Part shown: positions 17,194-25,902 of the stretch, one piece after another | Numbering within the stretch: position 1 is the first letter of the stretch | How the letters are laid out: the number at the start of each line of letters is the position of its first letter | Source of the DNA: Peterkaempfera podocarpi | Lineage (GTDB): Bacteria > Actinomycetota > Actinomycetes > Streptomycetales > Streptomycetaceae | Assembly (NCBI RefSeq): GCF_042466665.1 | Contig: NZ_CP162102.1 | Coordinates: 2,108,001-2,172,000, forward strand | Reading direction: 5' to 3' | Length of the DNA: 64,000 nucleotides | Notes under the pieces: model-generated | Databases searched by the model: none | Told to the model about the DNA's origin: nothing | Seen by the model: only the letters and a program-made list of their open reading frames with translations | Program-made: the position numbers and the translations under genes

Positions 17194-17207
17194 TGGGAGC
17201 GCTCCCA
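17194..17207. promoter_or_regulatory. CebR operator, perfect match
   Basis: TGGGAGCGCTCCCA is the perfect palindrome known as the CebR (LacI-family cellobiose/cellotriose repressor) box of Streptomyces. It lies 92 bases upstream of the CBM2 gene start. Confidence 0.85.
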
Positions 17208-17395
17208 GTCACCAGGGCCCATCGACGCCCAGAACGACGGAGGAGCGCGGACCCAGGGGCGGGTCCGGCCTCCACTTCTCACAGTCGCGTGGTTGGTCGG
17301 ATTTGGTAGATATGAAGCCAGTACTGTCGCGAGCGCGTCAAGTTAACCGCATGCCTTCATTTCTCGAACCCATCCGCCCGATCCCGGCACCTGGG

Positions 17396-17409
17396 CGGGA
17401 GCGCTCCCA
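17396..17409. promoter_or_regulatory. Second CebR-like operator
   Basis: CGGGAGCGCTCCCA, one mismatch from the CebR box, 189 bases from the first box and 181 bases upstream of cvnA of conservon 1. It could help DNA looping at the CBM2 promoter or act on the divergent conservon. Confidence 0.65.
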
Positions 17410-17589
17410 CAACCTTCAAACGCCAGGGGCGAGTTTCCGCCGCTCCGTCGAATTCTCGTCATGGACACGCGACGTGCACGGCAGAGATCGCTACTCTGTC
17501 GCGCGGCGGCGCCGAGTCGCCACGCACGGGGGGAAGTTGACGACACGTCAGCTTGTGCGGGCCAATGAAACCCGTGCCACGAGGAACTG

Positions 17590-19017
17590 ATGGCGTTTCA
17601 AACTTCCGAAACGGTGTTCTGGTGTCTGGTCGTCTGCCTGCTGGCTGCTGCCGTGGGCGCACTGCGCCTGTGGCGCTCCGCCACCGCCGCACGCAGACGC
17701 ACCGCGACCCTGGAGCGCAACCTCCGAGCACGGGACGAGGAGGCCCGGCACCTGGTCGAGGTACGGCTTCCGGCCGTCACCGATGCGGTGTACAGCCGCA
17801 ATGTGCCGATCCCCGGGCTGCTGGACGCCGGCCTCGAGGGCTCCCCCTTCGGTCGGAACCTGCACGCCGCCGCCGCGGCGTTCGGCGGCTTCGTGGAGAC
17901 CGCGCAGTCCCGTGCCGACCGGGCCTCGCGCGCCTCGCTGGCGTCCGCGATGAAGGCGCTGCAGGGCCTCGCCAATGAGCAGCAGCTGGCCATCTCGGCC
18001 ATGCAGGACCGGCACGACGATCCCGAGGTGCTCCAGGGCCTGCTGGAGATCGACCACATGAACGCGCAGATCGGCCGGCGTGCCCAGGCCATCGCGGTGC
18101 TCTCCGGCTCCTGGCCCGGACGGCAGCGGGTCTCCTCCCCGGTGCTGGCCGTGGTCCGCGGCGCCACCTCCCGGATCCGCGACTACCAGCGGGTGCAGAT
18201 CCGCGGCCAGGTCGAGCTGGCGGTGGTGAGCCGAGCGGTGGAACCGGCCGTACTGGCCGTCGCCGAGCTGCTGGACAACGCCGCACGGCACTCCCAGCCG
18301 GACACCCCGATCGAGGTCTCCATCCAGTCCGCCCACAACGGTGTCTCGATCGTCATCGACGACTGCGGCGTCGGCATGCTGGAGGAGGAGATCAGACAGG
18401 CCTCCGCGCTGCTCTCCGGTGAGCAGGCGGTGGACGTCACCCGGCTCGGCGACCCCCCGGCCTTCGGCCATGCGGTGGTCGGCCGGCTGGCCTCCCGATA
18501 CGGGTTCCGGGCATTCGCCGATTCGGCGTCACCGTTCGGCGGTCTGCGCGCGGTGGTCTTCCTGCCCAGCGCCCTGCTCACTCCGATCGAGCGGAACGCC
18601 CCCACTGTGACCCCACCCCGCACCGCGGCACCCCAGCCCGCGCACCAGCCCCAGCCGGCCCCGGCCCCGGCGCCCGCGCCCGCGCCCGCGCCGGCCGTTG
18701 CCCCCGCGCCCGTCCCCGCCCCGCAGGCGGCCCCGGTGTCACCCCCGGCCCAGGCTCCGGCCCCGGCGCCCGCAGCCCGGGCCGACGCCCCGGAAGGCCC
18801 CCTGGACGACCTGCCGCAGCGCCGCCGCCGGCAGCCCGCCGCCGAGCACGCCCGTGCCGACGCGCCCCGCGCCCCGCAGGCGCCGGAGCCGCGTCCCGCC
18901 AAGGAGGACGCCGCCACGCTCGGCGCCTTCCAGCGGGGCACCAGGGCCGGCCGCGCCACACCCCCCGCAGACACCACCGAAGGCCCGTCGCAGGGCGAAA
19001 GGCAGCCGCAGCGATGA
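17590..19017 (+). CDS. cvnA: Conservon 1 sensor-kinase-like ATPase CvnA
   Basis: 475 residues. One N-terminal membrane helix (about 8-28), a basic stretch and a coiled region, then a GHKL ATPase (about 230-345) with N-box AVAELLDNAARHSQ and G1-type DDCGVGM. The phosphoacceptor His domain of true kinases is absent, as usual in CvnA. The C-terminal third is Pro/Ala low complexity (about 340-400) ending in acidic and basic patches. ATG has GAGG 5 bases upstream. First gene of cvnABCDE; the stop overlaps the cvnB start by 4 bases (ATGA). In known conservons CvnA-D form a membrane complex resembling a eukaryotic G-protein receptor system. Confidence 0.93.
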   Translation: MAFQTSETVFWCLVVCLLAAAVGALRLWRSATAARRRTATLERNLRARDEEARHLVEVRLPAVTDAVYSRNVPIPGLLDAGLEGSPFGRNLHAAAAAFGGFVETAQSRADRASRASLASAMKALQGLANEQQLAISAMQDRHDDPEVLQGLLEIDHMNAQIGRRAQAIAVLSGSWPGRQRVSSPVLAVVRGATSRIRDYQRVQIRGQVELAVVSRAVEPAVLAVAELLDNAARHSQPDTPIEVSIQSAHNGVSIVIDDCGVGMLEEEIRQASALLSGEQAVDVTRLGDPPAFGHAVVGRLASRYGFRAFADSASPFGGLRAVVFLPSALLTPIERNAPTVTPPRTAAPQPAHQPQPAPAPAPAPAPAPAVAPAPVPAPQAAPVSPPAQAPAPAPAARADAPEGPLDDLPQRRRRQPAAEHARADAPRAPQAPEPRPAKEDAATLGAFQRGTRAGRATPPADTTEGPSQGERQPQR

Positions 19018-19433
19018 ACTATGACGGCACACTCGACTGGATGCTCGACGAGGCGCTCGGCATGCCCGAGGCCCTGCACGCGATCCTGCTGACCCGGGAC
19101 GGTCTGCTGCGGGCCCGCTCCCAGGGGATCTCCCGCGACGAGGCCGAGCGCCAGGCCGCTGCGCTGTGCGGAGTGGTCTCCATCAGCCGCAACACCGCGG
19201 GCTTCTGCGGCTATGCCGACAACGGGCCGGTCCCGCCGTGGCGGCAGACCCTGATCGAGTTCGACGACGCCTTCGTCCTGGTCATCGCCGCCGGTGAGGG
19301 CTCCTATCTGGCGGTCTCGGCCACCGACCGGGTCGACCTGGAGGCGTGCAGCTTCCGGATGCAGCAGCTGGTGGACCGCCTGGGGAAGGCCATGGCCAGC
19401 CCCGACCGCCTCGGCGAGGACGGCCGCGGATGA
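19014..19433 (+). CDS. cvnB: Conservon 1 roadblock/LC7 protein CvnB
   Basis: 139 residues, one roadblock/LC7 domain: LDWMLDEALGMPEALHAILLTRDGL at the start, read as LDWMLDEALG then HAILLTRDGLL, and FVLVIAAGEGSYLAVSA in the core. Roadblock proteins act as GTPase regulators, here probably for CvnD. 4-base overlaps at both ends show tight coupling. Confidence 0.94.
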   Translation: MNYDGTLDWMLDEALGMPEALHAILLTRDGLLRARSQGISRDEAERQAAALCGVVSISRNTAGFCGYADNGPVPPWRQTLIEFDDAFVLVIAAGEGSYLAVSATDRVDLEACSFRMQQLVDRLGKAMASPDRLGEDGRG

Positions 19434-19786
19434 CCGCCCGCCGTCGGGACAGCGCGCTGGTGAGGCCGTATGTGGTCACCGACGGCCGGGCCGTGCCCAG
19501 TCGGAACACCCTGGACCTGGTCACCTTGGTCCGGGTCACCGGGAGCCGGCCCGCGGGGCTGCTCAGCCCGGAGAAGCAGGCGCTGCTGGGGCTCTGCCGG
19601 GGCGGCGCGCTCTCGGTCGCCGAGATCTCGGCGCACCTGACCCTGCCGGTCGGCATCTGCAAGGTGCTGATCGCCGACCTGGTCGACGAGGGCTTACTGA
19701 GCACCCGCTCCCCCATCCCCCGGGCGGAGCGCCCGGACCGCGACCTTGTGGAGGAGGTACTCCGTGGACTCCGCGCCCTCCGGTGA
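19430..19786 (+). CDS. cvnC: Conservon 1 DUF742 protein CvnC
   Basis: 118 residues, DUF742: VRPYVVTDGRAVPSRNTLDL followed by a winged-helix-like part (LSVAEISAHLTLPVGICKVLI). ATG overlaps the cvnB stop by 4 bases. Its function in the complex is not established; the winged-helix part suggests protein or DNA contact. Confidence 0.93.
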   Translation: MTARRRDSALVRPYVVTDGRAVPSRNTLDLVTLVRVTGSRPAGLLSPEKQALLGLCRGGALSVAEISAHLTLPVGICKVLIADLVDEGLLSTRSPIPRAERPDRDLVEEVLRGLRALR

Positions 19787-20348
19787 CACCCGCTATCTGC
19801 CCGCATCGGTGCAGCGGGCCGTCAAGATCGTGGTGGCGGGGCCCTTCGGCGTCGGCAAGACGACCCTGGTGGGCACCCTCTCCGAGATCCGGCCGCTGCG
19901 TACCGAGGAGACCATGACGCAGGCCGGCGCGGCCGTCGACGACCTCGCGGGGATCAAGGACAAGACGACCACCACGGTCGCCATGGACTTCGGCCGCCTC
20001 ACCCTCAACGACCATCTGGTCCTCTTCCTCTTCGGCGCCCCGGGCCAGGCGCGCTTCCAGCAGTTGTGGCACGACCTCACCTACGGCGCGCTGGGCGCCC
20101 TGGTGCTGGCCGACACCCGCCGGCTGGACCAGTCCTTCGACGTCATCGACCGGCTGGAGGAGGCCGGGCTGCCGTACGCGGTGGCCGTCAACGACTTCCC
20201 GGACGCCCCCTCGTACGACGAGGAGCGGCTGCGCAAGGCGCTGGACCTGCTGCCCGAGACCCCGATGGTGGTCTGCGACGCCCGTGACCGGACGTCCGCC
20301 ACCGATGCGCTGATCACCCTCGTCGAGCATCTGCTCACCCTCAGCTGA
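19764..20348 (+). CDS. cvnD: Conservon 1 MglA-like GTPase CvnD
   Basis: 194 residues. P-loop GPFGVGKTTLV near residue 24, switch region EETMTQAG, G3 replaced by GAPGQ as in the family, and G4-like VAVNDFPDAP without the Lys of NKxD. GTG 19764 chosen: GGAGGAGGT lies 5 bases upstream, giving a 23-base overlap with cvnC. Probably the signal-transducing switch of the conservon. Confidence 0.93.
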   Translation: MDSAPSGDTRYLPASVQRAVKIVVAGPFGVGKTTLVGTLSEIRPLRTEETMTQAGAAVDDLAGIKDKTTTTVAMDFGRLTLNDHLVLFLFGAPGQARFQQLWHDLTYGALGALVLADTRRLDQSFDVIDRLEEAGLPYAVAVNDFPDAPSYDEERLRKALDLLPETPMVVCDARDRTSATDALITLVEHLLTLS

Positions 20349-20364
20349 CCTGGAGCCCTGACCC

Positions 20365-21795
20365 GTGACCGCCCCTGTCCAACCCACCGGCCCCGCAGAC
20401 CACCCGGTGCCGCCCCCCGGCTGCCCCGCCCATGGCGGCGGCAGCAACCGGATCCCGCTCCACGGCGCGGACTTCGCCGCCGACCCGGACTCCGTCTACG
20501 CGCGGCTGCGGGAGTACGGCCCCGCGGCGCCGGTCGAGCTGGCCCCCGGAGTCGACGCCAAGCTGGTCACCTCCTACGGCACCGCGCTCAAGGTGCTGCG
20601 CGGCACCCAGACCTTCGTCAAGGACGCCCGGCGCTGGCGCGCCCTGGCCACCGGCGAGGTCTCCGCCGACAACCCGGTGGTGCCGATGATGGTCTACCGG
20701 CCCAACTGCCTGTACGCGGACGGCGAGGCGCACACCCGGCTGCGCTCCGCGGTGACCGACAGCCTGGACCGGGTGGACCCGCACGAGCTGCGCCACTACG
20801 TCGAGCAGAGCGCCGACGCCCTGATCGACGACTTCAGCCGCGCGGGCACCGCGGACCTGATCGGCGACTACGCCAAGCGGCTGCCGCTGCTGGTCTTCAA
20901 GCAGATGTTCGGCTGCCCCGGCGACATCGGGGACCGGCTGGTCGCGGGGATGTCCGGCATCTTCGACGGCGTGGACGCCGAGAAGGCCAACGAGATGCTC
21001 ACCCGGGCGACGATCGACCTGATCACGCTCAAGCACCAGCGGCCCGGTGCCGACGTGACCTCGTGGCTGATGGCCCACCCGGCGCAGCTGACCGACGAGG
21101 AGGTCATCCATCAGCTTGTGGTTCTGCTGGGCGCCGGGACCGAGCCGCAGCAGAACCTGATCGCCAACACGCTTCGGCTGCTGCTCGCGGACGACCGCTT
21201 CGCGGGTGACCTCTCCGGTGGCAGCCTGCCGGTGGAGGACGCCCTCGACGAGGTGCTGTGGACCACCTACACGCCCATGGCCAACTACGCCGTCCACTAC
21301 CCCGTCCAGGACACCGAGCTGGACGGGGTCCGGTTCCGCGAGGGGGAGCCGATCGTGATCTCCTTCGCGGCCGCCAACACCGACCCCTCCCTTCCCGCCG
21401 GCCACCGGGCCGGCAACCGCGCGCACCTCGCCTGGAGCGCCGGGCCCCACACCTGCCCGGCCAAGAGCCCCGCCCGGCTGATCGCCACGGTGGCCATCGA
21501 GAAGCTGCTCGACCGCCTTCCTGACCTCGAACTCGCCGTACCCGTGGGTGAGTTGTCCTGGCGGCCCGGCCCGTTCCACCGGGCACTGAGCTCCCTCCCC
21601 GTCCGCTTCCCCCGTTCCGCTGCACCCGCACAGCCCGACGAGAACCCTGGAGCGCGCTCATGGCACAGCAGCCCGCCTGCCCCTTCCGACTCGACCCCGC
21701 CGGCGGCGACTTCGACGGTGAGTCCGCCGAGCTCCACTCCCTCGGCGCCGCGACGCTCGTGGAGCTTCCGAACGCTGTGGAGGCGTGGTCGATAA
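20365..21795 (+). CDS. cvnE: Conservon 1 cytochrome P450, CYP157-like (CvnE)
   Basis: 476 residues. Heme-ligand Cys in WSAGPHTCPAK near residue 367. The I-helix is atypical (LGAGTEPQQN). The K-helix ExxR is replaced: ALDEVLW keeps the Glu but has Trp for Arg. Loss of ExxR is the hallmark reported for the CYP157 family, whose members sit next to conservons and CYP154 genes in Streptomyces. The last about 45 codons overlap the next P450 gene by 136 bases in another frame and are Ser/Pro-rich, so the natural C-terminus may be nearer 21650 if an indel is present. Likely redox activity uncertain. Confidence 0.88.
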   Translation: MTAPVQPTGPADHPVPPPGCPAHGGGSNRIPLHGADFAADPDSVYARLREYGPAAPVELAPGVDAKLVTSYGTALKVLRGTQTFVKDARRWRALATGEVSADNPVVPMMVYRPNCLYADGEAHTRLRSAVTDSLDRVDPHELRHYVEQSADALIDDFSRAGTADLIGDYAKRLPLLVFKQMFGCPGDIGDRLVAGMSGIFDGVDAEKANEMLTRATIDLITLKHQRPGADVTSWLMAHPAQLTDEEVIHQLVVLLGAGTEPQQNLIANTLRLLLADDRFAGDLSGGSLPVEDALDEVLWTTYTPMANYAVHYPVQDTELDGVRFREGEPIVISFAAANTDPSLPAGHRAGNRAHLAWSAGPHTCPAKSPARLIATVAIEKLLDRLPDLELAVPVGELSWRPGPFHRALSSLPVRFPRSAAPAQPDENPGARSWHSSPPAPSDSTPPAATSTVSPPSSTPSAPRRSWSFRTLWRRGR

Positions 21796-22904
21796 ACAGC
21801 TTCGAGCTGCTGAAGCGGCTCCTCAACGATCCGCGTGTCTCCAAGGACCCCAACCAGCACTGGCCGGCCTTCATCAACGGGGAGATCCCGCAGGAGTGGC
21901 CGTTCTTCATCTGGGTCGCGGTGAGCAATATGTTCACCGCGTACGGCGAGGACCACATGCGGCTGCGCAAGCTGGTCGCCAAGGCGTTCACACCGCGCCG
22001 GACGGCGGCCATGCGGCCGCGGATCGAGGAGATCACCGGTGAGCTGCTGGACGCCGTCGGGGCGGCCCCGGCGGGCGAGCCGGTCGACCTGCGGTCGGCC
22101 TTCGCCCACCCGCTGCCCATCGAGGTGATCTGCGGTCTGTTCGGCGTCCCGGAGAAGTCCCGGGACGGGCTGCGCCGGACGGTGGAGTCGGTCTTCAACG
22201 CCGCCGCCGAGCCGGAGGAGGTCGCGGCCACCCAGGTCGCCCTCTACGGGCTGCTGACCGACCTGGTCTCGTCCAAGCGGGCGGAGCCCGGCGACGACAT
22301 GACCAGCGATCTGATCGAGGCCCGCAGTGAGGACGACGGCTCGGCGCTCAGCGAGACCGAGCTGCTGGACACCCTGCTGCTGACCATCAGCGCCGGCTTC
22401 GAGACCACCGTCAACCTGCTCGACAACGCCATCACCGCGCTGCTCACCCATCCCGAGCAGCTGGCGCTGGTCCGGTCCGGCGAGGCCACCTGGGACGACG
22501 TCATCGACGAGACGCTGCGGTGGCGGGCGCCCGTGCCCCACCTGCCGCTGCGCTACGCCGTGGACGACATCGAGCTGGCGGACGGCACCACCATCCGCAA
22601 GGGCGATGCGATCCTGGCCGCGTACGGCGCGGCGGGGCGCGACCCCGAGCTGCACGGTGACACCGCCGCCGACTTCGACATCACCCGGCCGACCCGGCGC
22701 GACCACCTGGCCTTCGGCTACGGCGCCCACTACTGCCTGGGGGTGTCCCTGGCCCGGCTGGAGGCCAATGTCGCCCTGCCCGCCCTGTTCGAGCGCTTCC
22801 CCGACCTGGCGCTGGCGGTCCCGCAGGACGCGCTGGAGCCGCTGGGCACCATGCTGGCCAACGGGCACCGCGTGGTGCCGGCCCTGACGGCCCCGGCCGT
22901 CTGA
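21660..22904 (+). CDS. Cytochrome P450, CYP154-like, conservon 1
   Basis: 414 residues with all canonical P450 elements: I-helix TISAGFETT, K-helix ETLR, heme loop FGYGAHYCLG near residue 355. The N-terminal half (WSINSFELLKRLLNDPRVSKD and WVAVSNMFTAYG segments) is CYP154-like. ATG with GGAG 7 bases upstream. Paired with the ExxR-less P450 as in known CYP157-CYP154 pairs; electron partners (ferredoxin, reductase) are not nearby. Substrate unknown, CYP154 enzymes often hydroxylate steroids or flavonoids in vitro. Confidence 0.92.
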   Translation: MAQQPACPFRLDPAGGDFDGESAELHSLGAATLVELPNAVEAWSINSFELLKRLLNDPRVSKDPNQHWPAFINGEIPQEWPFFIWVAVSNMFTAYGEDHMRLRKLVAKAFTPRRTAAMRPRIEEITGELLDAVGAAPAGEPVDLRSAFAHPLPIEVICGLFGVPEKSRDGLRRTVESVFNAAAEPEEVAATQVALYGLLTDLVSSKRAEPGDDMTSDLIEARSEDDGSALSETELLDTLLLTISAGFETTVNLLDNAITALLTHPEQLALVRSGEATWDDVIDETLRWRAPVPHLPLRYAVDDIELADGTTIRKGDAILAAYGAAGRDPELHGDTAADFDITRPTRRDHLAFGYGAHYCLGVSLARLEANVALPALFERFPDLALAVPQDALEPLGTMLANGHRVVPALTAPAV

Positions 22905-22912
22905 CCCAGCCA

Positions 22913-22946
22913 CTGCGGCGGGCTCCCTCCCGGGGGCCCGCCGCAG
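22913..22946 (+). terminator. Terminator of conservon 1 operon
   Basis: 11-base arms CTGCGGCGGGC / GCCCGCCGCAG, 8 bases past the CYP154-like stop. Confidence 0.75.
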
Positions 22947-23126
22947 CCGCGTCCGGCGCCGCAGGCCGGCCGCGCACCCGAGGTCCCGGCGGGGTCCGGC
23001 CGAGCGGCTCCGCGCTGCCGCACATGGCTCCCGTACGACGTCGGCTGACGGTTCGTGGGAATTCGCCCGACCGGGCGCCGCCGGAGCGTCCGTGTGGCGT
23101 GTCTGCGGGGTCGGGCGTGCGGGATT

Positions 23127-24734
23127 ATGACGTCCATGGGAGACACGCTGCGGACCGTCGGCGGCCGCTACACCCTGCGGGCCTCGCTCGGCCGCGGCGG
23201 CATGGGCACGGTGTGGCGGGCCGACGACGTCCTGCTGGACCGTCAGGTGGCCGTCAAGGAGGTCCATCTGCGGGAGACCGGGGACGGCGGCGGTGCCGAG
23301 GTGCAGCGGGAGCGGACGCTGCGTGAGGCCCGTGCGGCGGCGCAGATCAGACACCCCTCGGTGGTCGGCGTCCATGACGTGGTGGAGCAGGACGGCCGGC
23401 TGTGGATCGTGATGGAGCTGGTGGACGGGCGGTCGCTGGCCGATGTGATCGCGGCCGACGGCCCGCTCGACCCCAGGGAGGCGGCCAGGACCGGCCTCGC
23501 GGTGCTGGACGCCCTGGGCGCCGCGCACGGGCGAGGGGTGCTGCACCGGGATGTGAAGCCGGCCAATGTCCTGCTGGAGCGCGGCACCGGCCGGGTGGTG
23601 CTCACCGACTTCGGGATCGCCCGGCTGGACGGCAGCGCCACGCTGACCGAGGTGGGCTCCTTCCTGGGCTCGCCGGAGTTCACGGCTCCCGAGCGGGTGG
23701 AGGGCGGGGCGGCCGGCCCGGCGTCGGACCTGTGGTCGCTGGGGGTGCTGCTCTGCGCGGCCCTGGCCGGCCGTTCGCCGTTCCAGCGGGACTCCATGGC
23801 GGCGATCCTGCACGCGGTGATGTTCGAGGAGATATCGCTGCCCGAATCCGCGCGGCCGCTGGCCCCGGCCGTGGAAGGGCTGCTGCGCCGCGACCCGGCG
23901 GAGCGGGCGACCGCGGCGGAGACCGCCCGGCGGCTCCGGGAGTTCCTGGCCGATGCGGGCACCGCGACCCAGACCGCCCGACTGGCCTCCGGCCGGGCGG
24001 GACGCACGTCGCCGCAGGACGCTGCCGCGCTCGTGGGCTCCGCGGCGGTGCCGGAGGAGGTCGCGGCCGCGGGGCCCGACACGGCCCCGCCGCAGCGCCG
24101 GGGACGGCCGCGGCTGCTGGTCGCGGGGGTGCTGCTGGTCGCTGCGGCGGTGGGCGCGGGGGTGATCGTCGCACTGCTCCCGGGGCAGCAGGAGCGACCC
24201 GGGGCCTCCACCGCCCCGCACTCCTCGGCGCCTGCCTCCGCTCCCCGCGTCTCCACGCACCCGGCCCTCACCCCCTCGTCCTCCGCTTCCCTGGCCTCCG
24301 CCGCGCCGCCCGGCTACACGCTGGTCCATGACCCGCTGGGCTTCTCACTGGACGTACCGGACGGCTGGACCCGCTCCCTGGAGCCGCCCCGGGTCTTCTA
24401 CTACTCCCCGGGCCGGGTCTTCCGGCTGGGCATCCGCATCGGCGCGCGGACCGCCGCCGGTCCGATGGCGGATCTCGGCGCCCAGGCCGCCCGCGGTCCC
24501 AAGGACTATCCGGGCTACCACGACGGCACGGTCGGCGAGACGGTGATGCACGGCGGTACGGCCGCACTGTGGCAGTTCACCTGGGCGGGTGACGGCGGTG
24601 GGACGCGGCGTTCCCGCGATCTGAGCTGGGTGGAGCACGGCCACACCTACGACCTGTGGATCTCCGCACCGCTGGAGCGGGACCAGGAGGCGTGGAAGCA
24701 CTTCCAGACCGCGCAGTCGTCGTTCCGTCCCTGA
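23127..24734 (+). CDS. Membrane Ser/Thr protein kinase (PknB type)
   Basis: 535 residues. Kinase domain about 14-280: glycine loop GRGGMGTV, Lys in VAVKEV, catalytic HRDVKPANV, DFG in TDFGIARL and SPEFTAPE. Juxtamembrane Ala-rich stretch, one membrane helix about 328-350, Ser/Ala/Pro linker, then an extracellular domain (about 390-535) starting YTLVHDPLGFSLDVPDGW, not a PASTA domain but a type frequent in Streptomyces kinases. Start choice between ATG 23127 and ATG 23136 is open. Monocistronic. Confidence 0.93.
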   Translation: MTSMGDTLRTVGGRYTLRASLGRGGMGTVWRADDVLLDRQVAVKEVHLRETGDGGGAEVQRERTLREARAAAQIRHPSVVGVHDVVEQDGRLWIVMELVDGRSLADVIAADGPLDPREAARTGLAVLDALGAAHGRGVLHRDVKPANVLLERGTGRVVLTDFGIARLDGSATLTEVGSFLGSPEFTAPERVEGGAAGPASDLWSLGVLLCAALAGRSPFQRDSMAAILHAVMFEEISLPESARPLAPAVEGLLRRDPAERATAAETARRLREFLADAGTATQTARLASGRAGRTSPQDAAALVGSAAVPEEVAAAGPDTAPPQRRGRPRLLVAGVLLVAAAVGAGVIVALLPGQQERPGASTAPHSSAPASAPRVSTHPALTPSSSASLASAAPPGYTLVHDPLGFSLDVPDGWTRSLEPPRVFYYSPGRVFRLGIRIGARTAAGPMADLGAQAARGPKDYPGYHDGTVGETVMHGGTAALWQFTWAGDGGGTRRSRDLSWVEHGHTYDLWISAPLERDQEAWKHFQTAQSSFRP

Positions 24735-24764
24735 GGCCAGCCGGGCACCGGAACCGCGCCGGGG

Positions 24765-25282
24765 TCAGCTCCGGGTCAGCGCATAGGTGCGCAGTCCGTC
24801 GGCGTCCTCGGTGCGCCGGAACCCGGCGCGGTCCATCACCCGCTGGGAGGGCAGATTGCCGGGCGCCGTGGTGGCGGTGACCCGGTGCACACCGGGCTGC
24901 CGCAGTGCCCAGCCCGCCAGGGCCTGCAGCGCCTCGGTGGCGTAGCCGCGGCCGCGGGCGCCGGGGGCGAGTTCAAAGCCGATCTCGGTGGCACCGTCGA
25001 GGGGCGGTCCATGGAAGCAGATGCCGCCCCCACGCTCAGCCCGTCCGTGCGCCGGTCGATCCGGTAGAGCGCCCAGCCCGGTGTGTGGCAACCCGCGTCG
25101 GCTGCCAGGGTGAGCACTCCGGCGGCCTCCCGGGTGCCCGCTCCCGGTACGCCGCCCAGCCACTCCCGGCCGCCGGTGCGGCCTGCCACCAGCAGGGCGG
25201 CCTCGGCGGGCAGCACCTCGTGCAGGACCAGACGCTCGGTGGGCAGGGCGCACGGGGCGGGGGGCTGGTCCATGCCGGCCAT
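24765..25282 (-). pseudogene. GNAT N-acetyltransferase, frameshifted in a C run
   Basis: RimJ/RimL-type acetyltransferase split over two frames. N-terminal part (ATG 25282) reads TERLVLHEVLPAEAALLVAG. C-terminal part reads GATEIGFELAPGARGRGYAT, the acetyl-CoA loop, then the typical RVMDRAGFR. The switch lies at the 5-C run 25027-25031 (G run on the coding strand), so a sequencing indel is likely. Corrected length about 170 residues. Divergent from the marR gene across its operators, so probably under MarR control. Confidence 0.82.
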
Positions 25283-25304
25283 TATGCCGCCCGGGAAAAT
25301 ATTC

Positions 25305-25342
25305 TTGAGCACTCAATGGTCATGGCATGCTTGAGCACTCAA
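25305..25342. promoter_or_regulatory. Twin MarR-type operators
   Basis: Two exact copies of TTGAGCACTCAA (25305-25316 and 25331-25342), each with 5-base inverted arms, 26 bases apart, in the 92-base gap between divergent GNAT and marR genes; a degenerate third copy (GAGTACTCAAGG) follows. Probably bound by the MarR protein encoded at 25375. Confidence 0.7.
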
Positions 25343-25374
25343 GGAGTACTCAAGGAATACTCGCGGAGGTAGCG

Positions 25375-25833
25375 ATGAGTGAGTATCTGGACGCCTGTCT
25401 GCGCCTCGCCCGGGCGCAGGCGGTGCTGGTCAAGCGGTTCGACAACCAGCTGGGCAGGCTGCACGGCCTGAGCTTCGCCGACTTCCTGCTGCTCCAGCAG
25501 CTGGGCAGCGCCCCCGGCGACCGGATGCGGCGGGTGGACCTCGCCGCCGCCCTGGGCCTCACCGCGTCCGGGGTCACCCGCTCGCTGGGCCCGCTGGAGC
25601 GGGTCGGCCTGGTGGAGCGGGAGCCCGACCCCCGGGACGCCCGGGTGGCCTATGCCGCACTGACCGACGCGGGCCGGGAGCGGCTCCAGCACGCCGAGAA
25701 GGCCGCCGGCCAGCTGGCCGCGTCGGTGCTCGGCGGTGAGGAGTGGGCACCCGGGGAGGTGGCCGCACTGACGGGCTTCCTCACCAGGCTCGGCGGCACC
25801 GGGCTGCCCGCGCAGCCCGGCGGGACTGCCTGA
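25375..25833 (+). CDS. MarR-family transcriptional regulator
   Basis: 152 residues. Winged helix with LAAALGLTASGVTRSLGPLERVGLVERE (read: ALGLTASGVTRSL and LERVGLVERE) and wing DPRDARVAYAALTDAG. ATG 25375 has GGAGG 6 bases upstream; an upstream in-frame ATG (25327) would place the start inside the operators. Likely autoregulates and represses the divergent acetyltransferase through the twin sites. Confidence 0.92.
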   Translation: MSEYLDACLRLARAQAVLVKRFDNQLGRLHGLSFADFLLLQQLGSAPGDRMRRVDLAAALGLTASGVTRSLGPLERVGLVEREPDPRDARVAYAALTDAGRERLQHAEKAAGQLAASVLGGEEWAPGEVAALTGFLTRLGGTGLPAQPGGTA

Positions 25834-25902
25834 CCCATCGCCGTGCCCCGTCGGCAGCAGCCCGGCGGGGCGTGGCGGGGCCGGCGCGGTAGCGTGCTCG
25901 GC

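Noticed and set aside
21297..24329. Minus-strand frame of about 1010 codons
   Set aside because: Shadow of the P450 and kinase genes; low-complexity, no domain, no start signal.
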